This document shows positions 34,700-43,123 of a DNA stretch of 64,000 bases, piece after piece (the first letter of the stretch is position 1; the number at the start of each line of letters is the position of its first letter). The position numbers and the translations under genes were made by a program. The stretch comes from DASTCZ01 sp963704455 (GTDB lineage Bacteria > Acidobacteriota > Terriglobia > Acidiferrales > UBA7541), in the NCBI GenBank assembly GCA_963704455.1, contig OY969905.1, forward strand, positions 3,782,001 to 3,846,000, given 5' to 3'. The notes below the pieces were generated by a model. It saw only the letters and a program-made list of their open reading frames with translations. It ran no database searches and was not told where the DNA came from.

Positions 34700-37147
34700 A
34701 TGAAATATCGCATTCAACGAGTCGCAGTCCTCGGTGCGGGCACCATGGGCGCCCGCATCGCCGCGCATTTGGCCAACGCAGGCGTGCCCGTTTTTCTGCT
34801 GGACATTGTCCCGCCCGAATTGAACGCCGCGGAAAAGTCTCGTGGCCTCTCCCTGCAGAGCCCGGATGTCCGCAACCGGTTTGCGCGCGCCGGAATTGAC
34901 GCCGCGCTGAAATCTCGTCCCGCGGCCTTCTTCACCGCCGAAACCGCGAAGCGAATTCAAATCGGCAATTTCGAGGACAACCTCGATTTGTGCGACCAGG
35001 CCGACTGGATCGTCGAGGTCGTCGCCGAAAATCTCGACATCAAGCGCGCCCTGCTTGAAAAAGTCGAAAAGTATCGCAAGCCCGGCACGCTCGTCTCCAC
35101 AAACACTTCCGGCCTTCCCGTGAACCGCATTGCTGAAGGCCGCGGCGAAGATTTCCGCCGCCACTGGGCCGGCACTCACTTTTTTAATCCGCCGCGTTAT
35201 ATGAAGCTCGTCGAAGTCATTCCCGGCTCGGACACTTTGCCCGAGGTCGTTGAAACTCTCTCCAACTTCTGCGACGTCGTGCTCGGCAAAGGCGTCGTCA
35301 TCGCCAAAGACACGCCGAACTTTATCGCCAACCGCATCGGCACATTTTCAGTGATGAATTCTCTACGCTTGATGGCCGAACTGGGCATGACCATAGAAGA
35401 GGTTGACGCCTGCACCGGCCCCGCGCTCGGCTGGCCCAAGTCCGCCACGTTTCGCACCGCGGATATCGTGGGCCTTGACGTCCTAGTCCACGTCGTCCGC
35501 AACATTTACGAAAACGTCCCCAATGACGAATCGCGCGAAACCTATCGCATCCCGCCGCTCATCGAAGACTTGATCAAGCGCGGCTGGCTCGGCGAAAAAT
35601 CCGGCCGCGGCTTTTACCAGCGAGTGAAGAGCGTCGGTGAAAGCGAAATCCTCACGCTCGATCCCAAAACGATGGACTACCGCCCTCGCCAGAAGGCGCG
35701 CTTCCCAAGCATCGATATGGGCCGCTCGATTGACGACACGCGCGAGCGCCTGCGCGCGATCCTCGGCCCCGTGCTCGCCGGACAGCCCGGCGACAAGGCC
35801 CAGAAATTTCTCTGGGGCTTGCTCTCGCGCGCATGCCTTTACGCCGCACGGCGCGTCCCCGAAATCGCGGACAGTATTGTTGATATTGACCGCGCCATGC
35901 GCTGGGGCTTCGCGCAGGAAATGGGCCCGTTCGAGGTGTGGGACATGCTCGGCGTCGAAGCCGTCGCGCGCCAGCTTGAAAAAGAAGGCGAATTGCTCCC
36001 GCCCATCGTTAAAAAGCTGCTCGCCTCCGGAAATAAAACCTTCTATCGCAGCGAACGCGGAAAGGTTTCATGTTTCGATCTCGCCGCTGCGGACTACAAG
36101 CGCGCCGCGGAACCGACCGGACTGATTTTTCTCTCCTTTCTCAAGCAAGCTGGCGCTGTCGTCGAGAAAAACTCCGGCGCAACTCTCGTGGACCTCGGCG
36201 ATGGGGTCGTCTGCTGCGAATTTCACACCAAGATGAACGCGCTCGGTGGCGACATCATCGCGATGCTCCACGCGGGCGTGAAGCGCTTGCAGTCCGACTT
36301 CGACGCGATGGTCGTCGCGAATCAAGCCGCGAATTTTTCGGCAGGCGCGAACCTCATGCTGCTCCTCGTCGCCGCGCAGGAAGAAGAGTGGGATGACATT
36401 GACCTCGGCGTGCGCCAATTCCAAGGCGCCACCATGGCGCTCAAGTACGCGCCGCGGCCGGTCGTTGTCGCGCTGCAGGGACTTGCCATCGGCGGCGGCT
36501 GTGAAATCGGGCTGCATGGCGCGCGCATCCACGCCGCCAGCGAAGCCTACATCGGCCTCGTCGAAACCGGCGTCGGTCTCATCCCCGCGGGCGGCGGCTC
36601 GAAAGAGATGGTCATCCGCGCCAACGAACATGCCGCGGGCAGTGAAGACCTCGACCTCTTCCACGCCATGAAGCCGATATTTGAAAACATCGCCATGGCG
36701 CGCGTCGGAACCAGCGCCGAGGAATCACGCGGCCTCGGCTACTTGCGCCCCGGCGATCTTGTCTCGCTCAATCGGGATCGTCTCGTCGCTGACGCAAAAG
36801 CCACCGCTCTCGCTCTTGTTCGCTCAGGCTGGAAACCGCGCGCCGCCAGCGCCACTGACGGCGCCGCGCGCCCAGATATCCGCGTGCTCGGCGAACAGCT
36901 CGAAGCCGGAGCAAAGCTCGCCATCCACATGATGTTGCGGGGCGGTTACGTCAGTGAATATGACGCGCACGTCGCGCGCAAACTCGCGCACGTTCTCGCC
37001 GGCGGCTCGCTCTCCGCGCCGCAGTTCGTCACCGAGCAATATCTGCTCGACCTCGAACGTGAAGCCTTCGTCTCTCTGTGTGGCGAGCGCAAAACGCAAG
37101 AGCGCATCGCCCATACCCTCAAGACCGGCAAGCCACTGAGAAACTAG
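34700..37147 (+). CDS. fadN: 3-hydroxyacyl-CoA dehydrogenase / enoyl-CoA hydratase fusion
   Basis: This bifunctional beta-oxidation enzyme has the domain order of Bacillus FadN, dehydrogenase first. The NAD loop is VLGAGTMGARIAAHL near residue 10, the catalytic region is GTHFFNPPRYMKLVEVI, and the C-terminal dehydrogenase part has GWLGEKSGRGFYQ. The enoyl-CoA hydratase fold spans residues about 480-700 with GLAIGGGCEIGLHG and GLVETGVGLIPAGGGSKEM. The ATG at 34700 gives MKYRIQRVAVLG. The thiolase and acyl-CoA dehydrogenase of the pathway lie downstream on the same strand but not adjacent. Confidence 0.93.
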   Translation: MKYRIQRVAVLGAGTMGARIAAHLANAGVPVFLLDIVPPELNAAEKSRGLSLQSPDVRNRFARAGIDAALKSRPAAFFTAETAKRIQIGNFEDNLDLCDQADWIVEVVAENLDIKRALLEKVEKYRKPGTLVSTNTSGLPVNRIAEGRGEDFRRHWAGTHFFNPPRYMKLVEVIPGSDTLPEVVETLSNFCDVVLGKGVVIAKDTPNFIANRIGTFSVMNSLRLMAELGMTIEEVDACTGPALGWPKSATFRTADIVGLDVLVHVVRNIYENVPNDESRETYRIPPLIEDLIKRGWLGEKSGRGFYQRVKSVGESEILTLDPKTMDYRPRQKARFPSIDMGRSIDDTRERLRAILGPVLAGQPGDKAQKFLWGLLSRACLYAARRVPEIADSIVDIDRAMRWGFAQEMGPFEVWDMLGVEAVARQLEKEGELLPPIVKKLLASGNKTFYRSERGKVSCFDLAAADYKRAAEPTGLIFLSFLKQAGAVVEKNSGATLVDLGDGVVCCEFHTKMNALGGDIIAMLHAGVKRLQSDFDAMVVANQAANFSAGANLMLLLVAAQEEEWDDIDLGVRQFQGATMALKYAPRPVVVALQGLAIGGGCEIGLHGARIHAASEAYIGLVETGVGLIPAGGGSKEMVIRANEHAAGSEDLDLFHAMKPIFENIAMARVGTSAEESRGLGYLRPGDLVSLNRDRLVADAKATALALVRSGWKPRAASATDGAARPDIRVLGEQLEAGAKLAIHMMLRGGYVSEYDAHVARKLAHVLAGGSLSAPQFVTEQYLLDLEREAFVSLCGERKTQERIAHTLKTGKPLRN

Positions 37148-37190
37148 CGCCGATTCTCCGTAATATTTCGCGTGGATTCCAATAGAACAA

Positions 37191-37224
37191 AAAATGCCGG
37201 GCGGATTCGCTCCGTCCGGCATTT
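37191..37224. terminator. Hairpin between fadN and the DUF4440 gene
   Basis: AAATGCCGG, an imperfect GCGGA/TCCGT extension, a short loop and CCGGCATTT. The A run before and T run after let it work in both directions between two convergent genes. Confidence 0.8.
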
Positions 37225-37266
37225 GGTCCGTGTGCCTTTGGCCTTCAGGCAACTCGAATTGAGGCT

Positions 37267-37734
37267 TTACTTCACCATCGCGGTCTGTGATCGGACAGCT
37301 TGCCACTTGCCATTACGATTGGCAAATACATCCATCCATGCATATTTCCCGCTGGTGTCTTTGCCCTTACCCATGCTCTTTTCAGTGTCGGAGCCCTGCA
37401 CGATAGCAACGCTTCCTATTACCTTTACGCTCATCGGGCCAAACTCAAATGAGGTAAGCTTCGACGCCCCGGACTTTATGTCGGCAAGATAAGCTGTCTT
37501 ATTTTCTACCGCGCCGTCCGGTCCGATTCCAGCCCAGTCGTCGGCCAGAACTGCGCCGACTTTGTCCGCGTCATTCGCCATCGCGCCGTCTGTCCAATCA
37601 TGTTCCAGTTGCTTCACGGAATCCGAAATGCTCGGCCCCTTTGCCGCGGCCGGGGCCGGCGCCTTCTGCGCCTGGGCGTAGACCAGCCCAACGCATGCAC
37701 ATACCAATAGAACTGCTCCGACGAGCTTCTTCAT
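37267..37734 (-). CDS. Exported DUF4440/SnoaL-like protein
   Basis: A 155-residue protein with a signal peptide (KKLVGAVLLVCACVGLVYAQ) and one NTF2-like domain: VKQLEHDWTDGAMANDADKV, LADDWAGIGPDG, SVAIVQGSDTEKS and WMDVFANRNGKWQAVRSQ. This fold usually binds small hydrophobic ligands or acts as an accessory domain; no catalytic residue can be named. AGGAGAAAT precedes the ATG. Confidence 0.82.
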   Translation of the reverse strand: MKKLVGAVLLVCACVGLVYAQAQKAPAPAAAKGPSISDSVKQLEHDWTDGAMANDADKVGAVLADDWAGIGPDGAVENKTAYLADIKSGASKLTSFEFGPMSVKVIGSVAIVQGSDTEKSMGKGKDTSGKYAWMDVFANRNGKWQAVRSQTAMVK

Positions 37735-37854
37735 TTGTCATTTCTCCTGTGAATTTTCGTGAATTCTTACTGTGGGCCTGTAAACCAAAGCGAGTCTATA
37801 CCTCGGGCATGGATTGTCAACGAGCATAAACGCTCGCCCCTTCTCGCCGAGTTA

Positions 37855-38988
37855 TCAGTGGGGCGAATTGTGGCGCGTGATAAGAGCGAACGCGGCCTCG
37901 TCACAGGCTTTGAATGCCTCGTCGCCGCCCTGATTTGTCATCACCAGAACGGCGAAGTCCAGCAACGGCGCCATCCACGCAACCGCGTAATTCTGGTTGT
38001 TGCTTCCATTGTGATTGAACACCCGCCCACCGCCCCACGGACGATCCGCCGCAAGCCAACCGAAACCATAATCCCCAGTCGTGGTGTGCAGCTTTTTAAA
38101 CGTCTCGGGCTTCAGAATTCCCGGGAGTCCTTTCTCGCCGCGCAGATGGGCCTGAATGAATTTCGCCCAGTCTCCTACAGAGCAATGGACTTCTCCGGCG
38201 GGCGCGATGACAACTGGATTGTCGGCGAGAGGCCCCGGCCCAATGGCGTTGTGCCGGGCGCCCGTAAGCGTGTGTTGCCAGGGTTGGTCACCTTTCCCTG
38301 GAGTGCCCATTGCCCCAAAACCGCAAGTCTGCATCGCAAGCGGCTTGAACAGCCATTGCCGCATCAATTCCTCCCACTCGATGTTGGCGGTCCGTTCGGC
38401 GATGACTCCGCCGATCGCATAGCTGCGGTTGGAGTAAAGGAAATCACCTGGATGAACTTTGGTGGGCGGCTCCTTCAAAATCATCTGCGCATACTTCCAT
38501 CTTTGCTGGCGCGGAGCGCCGGGCAAAGCGTGCATGCTTTGGAATGTTTCTCCTACCGGCCAACTGTCATCGGTAAATCCCGCGCGGTGCGCGAGAAGCT
38601 GCTCGAGCGTGACTCCGCGGTACGCAGGATCCATTTCCTTCGCCAGTTCGGGAAGCGCTTCAGCGAGTGTCGTTGTCCATGCGAGCTTGCCGCGCTCAAC
38701 AAGGATGGCGAGGATTGTGGCCGTCATCGCTTTCGTATCCGACCCCAGATGAAATTCGTCGTTGATGGTGACCGGAGTGTCCGTGCCGTACTTTCGTACC
38801 CCGAACGCGCCAACCGCCTCGATTCCATCGCTCGTCACGATGGCCGCCGCCATTGCGGGCAAGTCGTGCTTGTGCACGATAGGTTCGATGAGCGGATCCA
38901 GATCATCTCCCGCCCGATTAGCTCCCCCTTGCGAAATAATCGCCGTAGCGCAGGCCACCAAAACCGCGCAAGTCGGGAAAAGACTCAT
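37855..38988 (-). CDS. Secreted serine hydrolase of the beta-lactamase/PBP4 type
   Basis: A class C beta-lactamase-like serine hydrolase. The catalytic SxxK is SDTK in HLGSDTKAMTATIL, the tyrosine motif is YSNRSYAIGG, and the third motif is HNGSNNQN. A hydrophobic N-terminus (FPTCAVLVACATAIIS) suggests export. The relatives are D-aminopeptidases, esterases and PBP4-like enzymes, and a true beta-lactamase role is not implied. The ATG at 38988 is preferred to an in-frame one at 39087, which would overlap the VOC gene. Confidence 0.83.
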   Translation of the reverse strand: MSLFPTCAVLVACATAIISQGGANRAGDDLDPLIEPIVHKHDLPAMAAAIVTSDGIEAVGAFGVRKYGTDTPVTINDEFHLGSDTKAMTATILAILVERGKLAWTTTLAEALPELAKEMDPAYRGVTLEQLLAHRAGFTDDSWPVGETFQSMHALPGAPRQQRWKYAQMILKEPPTKVHPGDFLYSNRSYAIGGVIAERTANIEWEELMRQWLFKPLAMQTCGFGAMGTPGKGDQPWQHTLTGARHNAIGPGPLADNPVVIAPAGEVHCSVGDWAKFIQAHLRGEKGLPGILKPETFKKLHTTTGDYGFGWLAADRPWGGGRVFNHNGSNNQNYAVAWMAPLLDFAVLVMTNQGGDEAFKACDEAAFALITRHNSPH

Positions 38989-39013
38989 GGGTTGTCCTCT
39001 TCGATTGCTAGAT

Positions 39014-39472
39014 TCATGCGCCCCCCTTATCGGTGCGCGGTAATGCAGTTCCCACGGCCCATGCGTATCCATCCGGATCGGCGACAATCACATCGCGCCA
39101 TCCGTGCGGTTTGTCCTGTGCCGTCTGAAGAATTGTCGCGCCCAACGTGCGTGCGGCAGCTTCCGCTTTGTCCGCATCCAAATGGAAGAGTCGCAACTCG
39201 GCGCCCAATCCGCGCGGCGCATTGCTACGCAGCGCCGCGTCCCACGGATGGTGATCATAGGTATGGTCCGCGTGCAACATGAATTCCACGCCTCCCGCCT
39301 TCAGCGCCACAAAATCTGGATCGGAGTAATGAACCGTCGCGCCAAGCACCTGTGTGTAAAAGGGAAGTGAGCGCGCAATGTCGCGCACCAACAGATTGAC
39401 CGTAAACACCGGAAGCGATCGCCCGTAATCATCCGCGGGCATCCACGGTTCGCCTGTTCGTTTCTTTGTCAT
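39014..39472 (-). CDS. VOC (glyoxalase/bleomycin-resistance fold) protein
   Basis: One vicinal-oxygen-chelate domain pair. FTVNLLVRDIARSLPFYTQVLG is the standard opening and GWRDVIVADPDGYAWAVG the closing strand. VEFMLHADHTYDHHPW carries His and Asp that could be ligands. The protein has 152 residues with no export signal. The start is the ATG at 39472; the open frame extends to 39706 but without coding character. It may be co-transcribed with the serine hydrolase 25 bases further on. Confidence 0.82.
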   Translation of the reverse strand: MTKKRTGEPWMPADDYGRSLPVFTVNLLVRDIARSLPFYTQVLGATVHYSDPDFVALKAGGVEFMLHADHTYDHHPWDAALRSNAPRGLGAELRLFHLDADKAEAAARTLGATILQTAQDKPHGWRDVIVADPDGYAWAVGTALPRTDKGGA

Positions 39473-39536
39473 GGCAGATATCCTCGCGAAAAGATCTACG
39501 CCGCAATCACAGGGATGGAAAGCGCCAAAGTGGATT

Positions 39537-40958
39537 TCACACTCGCGCCGCGCGAATCCGCCCCGAGCGTATCGCTTTGAGCAGCGCAGCGTAATCCCGC
39601 TCGGTCTGGTCGGCGTACGCGGCGGCAAACTTCGTGATCGCATCGTCAAACACTTCATTTTTGCCCAGATAACCCGCGATTTTCGCGGCGTCGCCGGTGC
39701 GCGCATGCGCTCGCGCCAGCGCCCAGCCGCAAATTGCGGAATATTCCCGCCACTCCACTTTTGAAAGTTGCAGCGGATCCACGGCCATCTTCATGTCGCG
39801 AAGCTGGCGGAAATAGTAGTCATTGCCATCCGCATGCCGCGTCCAGCCTAGAAAAGGGTCGCTCGCCGATTGCAACATGTGCTGTCCCGTCACCACGCGC
39901 TCGCCGTGATTGGCAAACCGGCTCTTCCCGGCATAGGGCTCGAGCACCGAAGCGCTCGCCTGCTTCACCTGCAGGAAAAGTGGATCGTCATCGCCGGCCA
40001 TCAACAGGATCACCGAACAGCGCGTCCCCACGCTCCCCACGCCCACGATTTTGCGCGCCACATCAACGATGGTGTAACGGTCAATGATTACGCGCCTCTC
40101 CGGCGGAAGCGTTTGCCGGTATTGCCGAAAGGTCTCGCGCACGTGGGATTCAATTGCCGCGCTGTTCGATGGATGGTACACAAGCGGCCGGTGGTCCACG
40201 ATGCGCCGCTGTCCGCGGTATAGCTCAGTTAGTTTGGGCAGGAAATGCGCCGAGGTTCCGCGCCGCGCTTTTTCTTCGAGGCGCCTCCACAACTTTTTTG
40301 ACGATCGCCCCGCTGCCATCCGCAGCAGCACATCCGCGCCGAGATGTGAATGCCACACATCCAGCGCGCACATTTCCGCGAACTCGCGCATGTGCGTGCG
40401 ATAGGACTCGACAGCGACTCGCGCGGAATCCGCGCACTGCCTTTCCCGCGTTCCCGCAACGCGCCGCGCGACCACGATGCTCGCCGCCAACCGCTTGACG
40501 TCCCATTCCCACGGCGCCGGCAACGTTTCGTCGAAATCATTTATGTCGAAAAAAAGTTGGCGCTCCGGTGTGCCGAATCCGCCGAAATTTGAAACGTGGC
40601 AATCGCCGCACGTCTGCACTCGAATTCCCGTAACGGGTGTTCCGGCAAGGTCGCGCGCCATCACCGCCCCCGCTCCGCGAAGAAAAGCGAAGGGCGATTG
40701 GCTCATCCTTCCGTATCGAATCGGCAGAAGTTCCGGCAGGCGCCCTTTGTCCGTGGATTTCAATTGCGCGATCGGGTCCGGACGCGATTGCGGCGCCGTC
40801 CATTTTCCGTGAGAGGTGCGAGGAGTTTTTTCGCGCAGCGCTTTTCCCGCCGCCATGCGCGCTTTGCGGGTCGGCCCCAGTTTCTCCAGCAGGGCAGTGG
40901 ACGCGCGCGCGCCCTCGCGTGCTCCGCGCCTCTTCTTATGAACTCTCGCGCTCACCAT
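39537..40958 (-). CDS. DUF2252 family protein
   Basis: A 473-residue protein that matches DUF2252: LLPIRYGRMSQSPFAFLRGA, then TCGDCHVSNFGGFG, FDINDFDETLPAPWEWDVKR, DVARKIVGVGSVGTRC and LFLQVKQASASVL. The motif layout resembles an aminoglycoside-phosphotransferase-like kinase fold, but no activity is established for the family. A basic N-terminus precedes it. No membrane segment. It is the first gene of a minus-strand run that includes the VOC and hydrolase genes. Confidence 0.85.
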   Translation of the reverse strand: MVSARVHKKRRGAREGARASTALLEKLGPTRKARMAAGKALREKTPRTSHGKWTAPQSRPDPIAQLKSTDKGRLPELLPIRYGRMSQSPFAFLRGAGAVMARDLAGTPVTGIRVQTCGDCHVSNFGGFGTPERQLFFDINDFDETLPAPWEWDVKRLAASIVVARRVAGTRERQCADSARVAVESYRTHMREFAEMCALDVWHSHLGADVLLRMAAGRSSKKLWRRLEEKARRGTSAHFLPKLTELYRGQRRIVDHRPLVYHPSNSAAIESHVRETFRQYRQTLPPERRVIIDRYTIVDVARKIVGVGSVGTRCSVILLMAGDDDPLFLQVKQASASVLEPYAGKSRFANHGERVVTGQHMLQSASDPFLGWTRHADGNDYYFRQLRDMKMAVDPLQLSKVEWREYSAICGWALARAHARTGDAAKIAGYLGKNEVFDDAITKFAAAYADQTERDYAALLKAIRSGRIRAARV

Positions 40959-41087
40959 TCAGTGTTCCCTCAAACCAAAACGTGAATCGCCGCTTTGAGC
41001 CGCAATTGTATACCGGCCTGCTAAAGATGGCGGAGTGCAGATCCAGAAAGACTCTGCGAAAAAGCTCGACCGAAATACTTCAATCAA

Positions 41088-41106
41088 TCTAGGTAGATAA
41101 CCTAGA
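41088..41106. repeat. Inverted repeat, possible operator
   Basis: TCTAGGT, five bases, then ACCTAGA: a perfect 7-bp inverted repeat. It lies between the DUF2252 and amidohydrolase genes and could be a repressor site for either. No regulator gene is adjacent. Confidence 0.4.
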
Positions 41107-41240
41107 CTGTTTCAGTAGTGGCCCTTGTTCACCCAAGAGCGGCCTTCACACTCCTTGCGTGAAATAAAACAACCCAGACCCATCCACCATTAACGATAGC
41201 GGCAGCAAATGTGCCCGTCCGATCTCCACCCGTTCCCCGC

Positions 41241-41269
41241 TTGACACTGTTGAAACCGCCGGATAGCAT
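41241..41269 (+). promoter_or_regulatory. Sigma-70 promoter of the amidohydrolase operon
   Basis: A perfect TTGACA, a 17-base spacer and TAGCAT. Transcription should start near 41276, about 65 bases before the ATG at 41342. Confidence 0.7.
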
Positions 41270-41341
41270 CCCGCGTCTGCAAGTCATTAGACCGGGGCCC
41301 TGACGCTGGACCGTTCAAGTCAATTTTCGAAGGAGTCTGTC

Positions 41342-43123
41342 ATGCGAGCTCGAGGAGTCCGCAGGATCATCCCTGCACTCGCGGCCGTCTCATGCGCGCT
41401 AATCGTGTTGGTAGTTGTTGCTTCCCATCACGCGCGCGCTGACGAGCCGCCTTTTTTCGCCATCAAGAACGCACGCATCGTGCCCGTTTCCGGGCCGCCC
41501 ATCGCTAATGGGACGATCGTCGTCTCGCACGGCGTGATTCAAGCCGTGGGAGCGAACGTCACTGTGCCCCCTGAAGCGCGCGTGATTGACGGCGCGGGCA
41601 TGACCGTTTATCCCGGCCTGATTGACGCTGGTACCGACGTCGGCCTCGGCGCCGCTGCTGCGCCTGCCGCTGGCGGCGGACGCGGAGGAGGCGGTGGTGG
41701 TGGACGCGGTGCTGCTGCCGCGAATGTCCCGCTTTCAATGGGCCCGGAGGATCGTCCCGCGACCACTCCTTGGGAAAACGCCGCGGACATGTTGCACAGC
41801 GACGACGCGCGCATCGAAACCTGGCGCAGCGCGGGCTTCACCACTGCGCTCGTCACTCCGCGCAACGGATATTTCCCCGGGCAAGCAGCGATCGTGGATC
41901 TCGGCGCGGCCGACCATATGGAATCCCTCGTGGTAAAAACCCCCGCCGCCCTTCCAATTAATTTGCAGGGCGGGCGCGGCGAATATCAGGGATTCCCCAG
42001 CGCGCTCATGGGTCAGCTCTCCTATGTGCGCCAGGTTTTTATTGACGCGCAGTGGTACACCCAGGCGATGCAGGCCTATGAAGCGCATCCGCAGGGCAGG
42101 GAGCGGCCTTCCTACGATCACACCGACGTGGTCATCAGCCATGTGCTCGCAAATAAAGAACTCGTGATCTGGCCTGCTGAAACGGACATACAGATTCTTC
42201 GCGCGTTGCGGCTCGCGCCAACGCTTGGCGCTCGCTGGGCACTCAGCGGCGCGCAGCAGGGCTACATCGTTCCGCAGGAAATTGCAGCCGCGAATGTTCC
42301 GGTCTTTATTAATGTCAATTGGCCAACTCCCACAGCAGGCGCCGGTGGCGGCGGACGCGGAGGAGGCGGTGGTGGTGGCGGACGAGGCGGCGGGGAAGAA
42401 GGCGACACCTTGCGCACGCTTCGCTTCCGCGATCGCGCGCCTTCCACGCCATCCGCGCTCAATAAGGCCGGAGTGAAATTTGCATTCACATCCGGCGGCG
42501 CGGCGAATCCGAAGGACACTCTCCGCAACGTCGCAAAATCAATTTCCGCCGGACTCCCCGCGGACGTCGCTCTCCGCGCTCTCACCCTCGGCGCTGCGGA
42601 AATCCTCGGCGTCTCCGACCGGCTCGGCAGCATCGAGCCCGGAAAAATCGCCAATCTCGTCGTCACTGATGGCGACATTTTCGCCGACCGCACAAACGTA
42701 AAATTCGTTTTCGTGGACGGCAAACTCTTTGTTCCGCCTCCGGTCGTGGAACCGCCCGCAGGCGGTGGCCGCGGCGGGAGAGGCGGCGAACCCGGCGGCG
42801 CCGACATGACCGGCACTTGGACTCTTACTTTCACCACTGAGCAGGGCCCGGACACGGCGACCGCTACTCTTCAAATGGCGCAGGACGGTAGCCTGAGTGG
42901 ATCCGTCAGCTCGCATATGGGCACCGCGCAACTGACCCGCGGCCGCCTCACCGGCAGCAACTTTCAGTTCAGCATCGTGATGCAAATTGAAGGCGCGGAC
43001 ACTCCGGTTGATTTCCACGGAACAGTGAACGGCAATCAGATGACGGGCACGATTGACGTAACCGGGTTCTCAATCGAATTCACTGGAAGAAAGCCGAACG
43101 CCGGCGAGGAGGTGCGTCAATGA
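41342..43123 (+). CDS. Exported amidohydrolase-like protein lacking the His-x-His site
   Basis: A signal peptide (ALAAVSCALIVLVVVASHHARA) leads into the small beta-sandwich and TIM barrel of imidazolonepropionase-type amidohydrolases. Where active members have PGLIDAHxH, this one reads YPGLIDAGTDVG, so the first two metal ligands are absent. Two Gly/Arg-rich runs (near residues 115 and 340) interrupt the barrel. KIANLVVTDGDIF near the end is family-typical. Residues about 490-593 form an extra beta domain (DMTGTWTLTFTTEQG, GTAQLTRGRLTG). It overlaps the next gene by four bases. It is probably not a working hydrolase alone. Confidence 0.8.
   Translation: MRARGVRRIIPALAAVSCALIVLVVVASHHARADEPPFFAIKNARIVPVSGPPIANGTIVVSHGVIQAVGANVTVPPEARVIDGAGMTVYPGLIDAGTDVGLGAAAAPAAGGGRGGGGGGGRGAAAANVPLSMGPEDRPATTPWENAADMLHSDDARIETWRSAGFTTALVTPRNGYFPGQAAIVDLGAADHMESLVVKTPAALPINLQGGRGEYQGFPSALMGQLSYVRQVFIDAQWYTQAMQAYEAHPQGRERPSYDHTDVVISHVLANKELVIWPAETDIQILRALRLAPTLGARWALSGAQQGYIVPQEIAAANVPVFINVNWPTPTAGAGGGGRGGGGGGGGRGGGEEGDTLRTLRFRDRAPSTPSALNKAGVKFAFTSGGAANPKDTLRNVAKSISAGLPADVALRALTLGAAEILGVSDRLGSIEPGKIANLVVTDGDIFADRTNVKFVFVDGKLFVPPPVVEPPAGGGRGGRGGEPGGADMTGTWTLTFTTEQGPDTATATLQMAQDGSLSGSVSSHMGTAQLTRGRLTGSNFQFSIVMQIEGADTPVDFHGTVNGNQMTGTIDVTGFSIEFTGRKPNAGEEVRQ

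Larger units (their letters stand above)
40959..41341. other. Intergenic region upstream of the amidohydrolase operon
   Basis: About 380 bases between divergent genes. It holds a short palindrome (41088-41106) and a near-consensus promoter (41241-41269), both listed. The rest shows no convincing gene or RNA structure. Confidence 0.6.

Noticed and set aside
33671..35179. Long minus-strand open frame of 502 residues
   Set aside because: Only 33671-34558 carries the patatin protein, with its own start and ribosome binding site. The rest lies antisense to fadN and reads as a GC-rich shadow frame.
37855..38988. Antibiotic-resistance beta-lactamase
   Set aside because: The SxxK and YxN motifs only define the broad serine-hydrolase family; no feature of a true class C beta-lactamase was seen.
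41660..41720. GGCGG-type repeats as a possible CRISPR or tandem array
   Set aside because: They are codons for a Gly/Arg-rich protein loop in frame with the gene, not spaced repeats.
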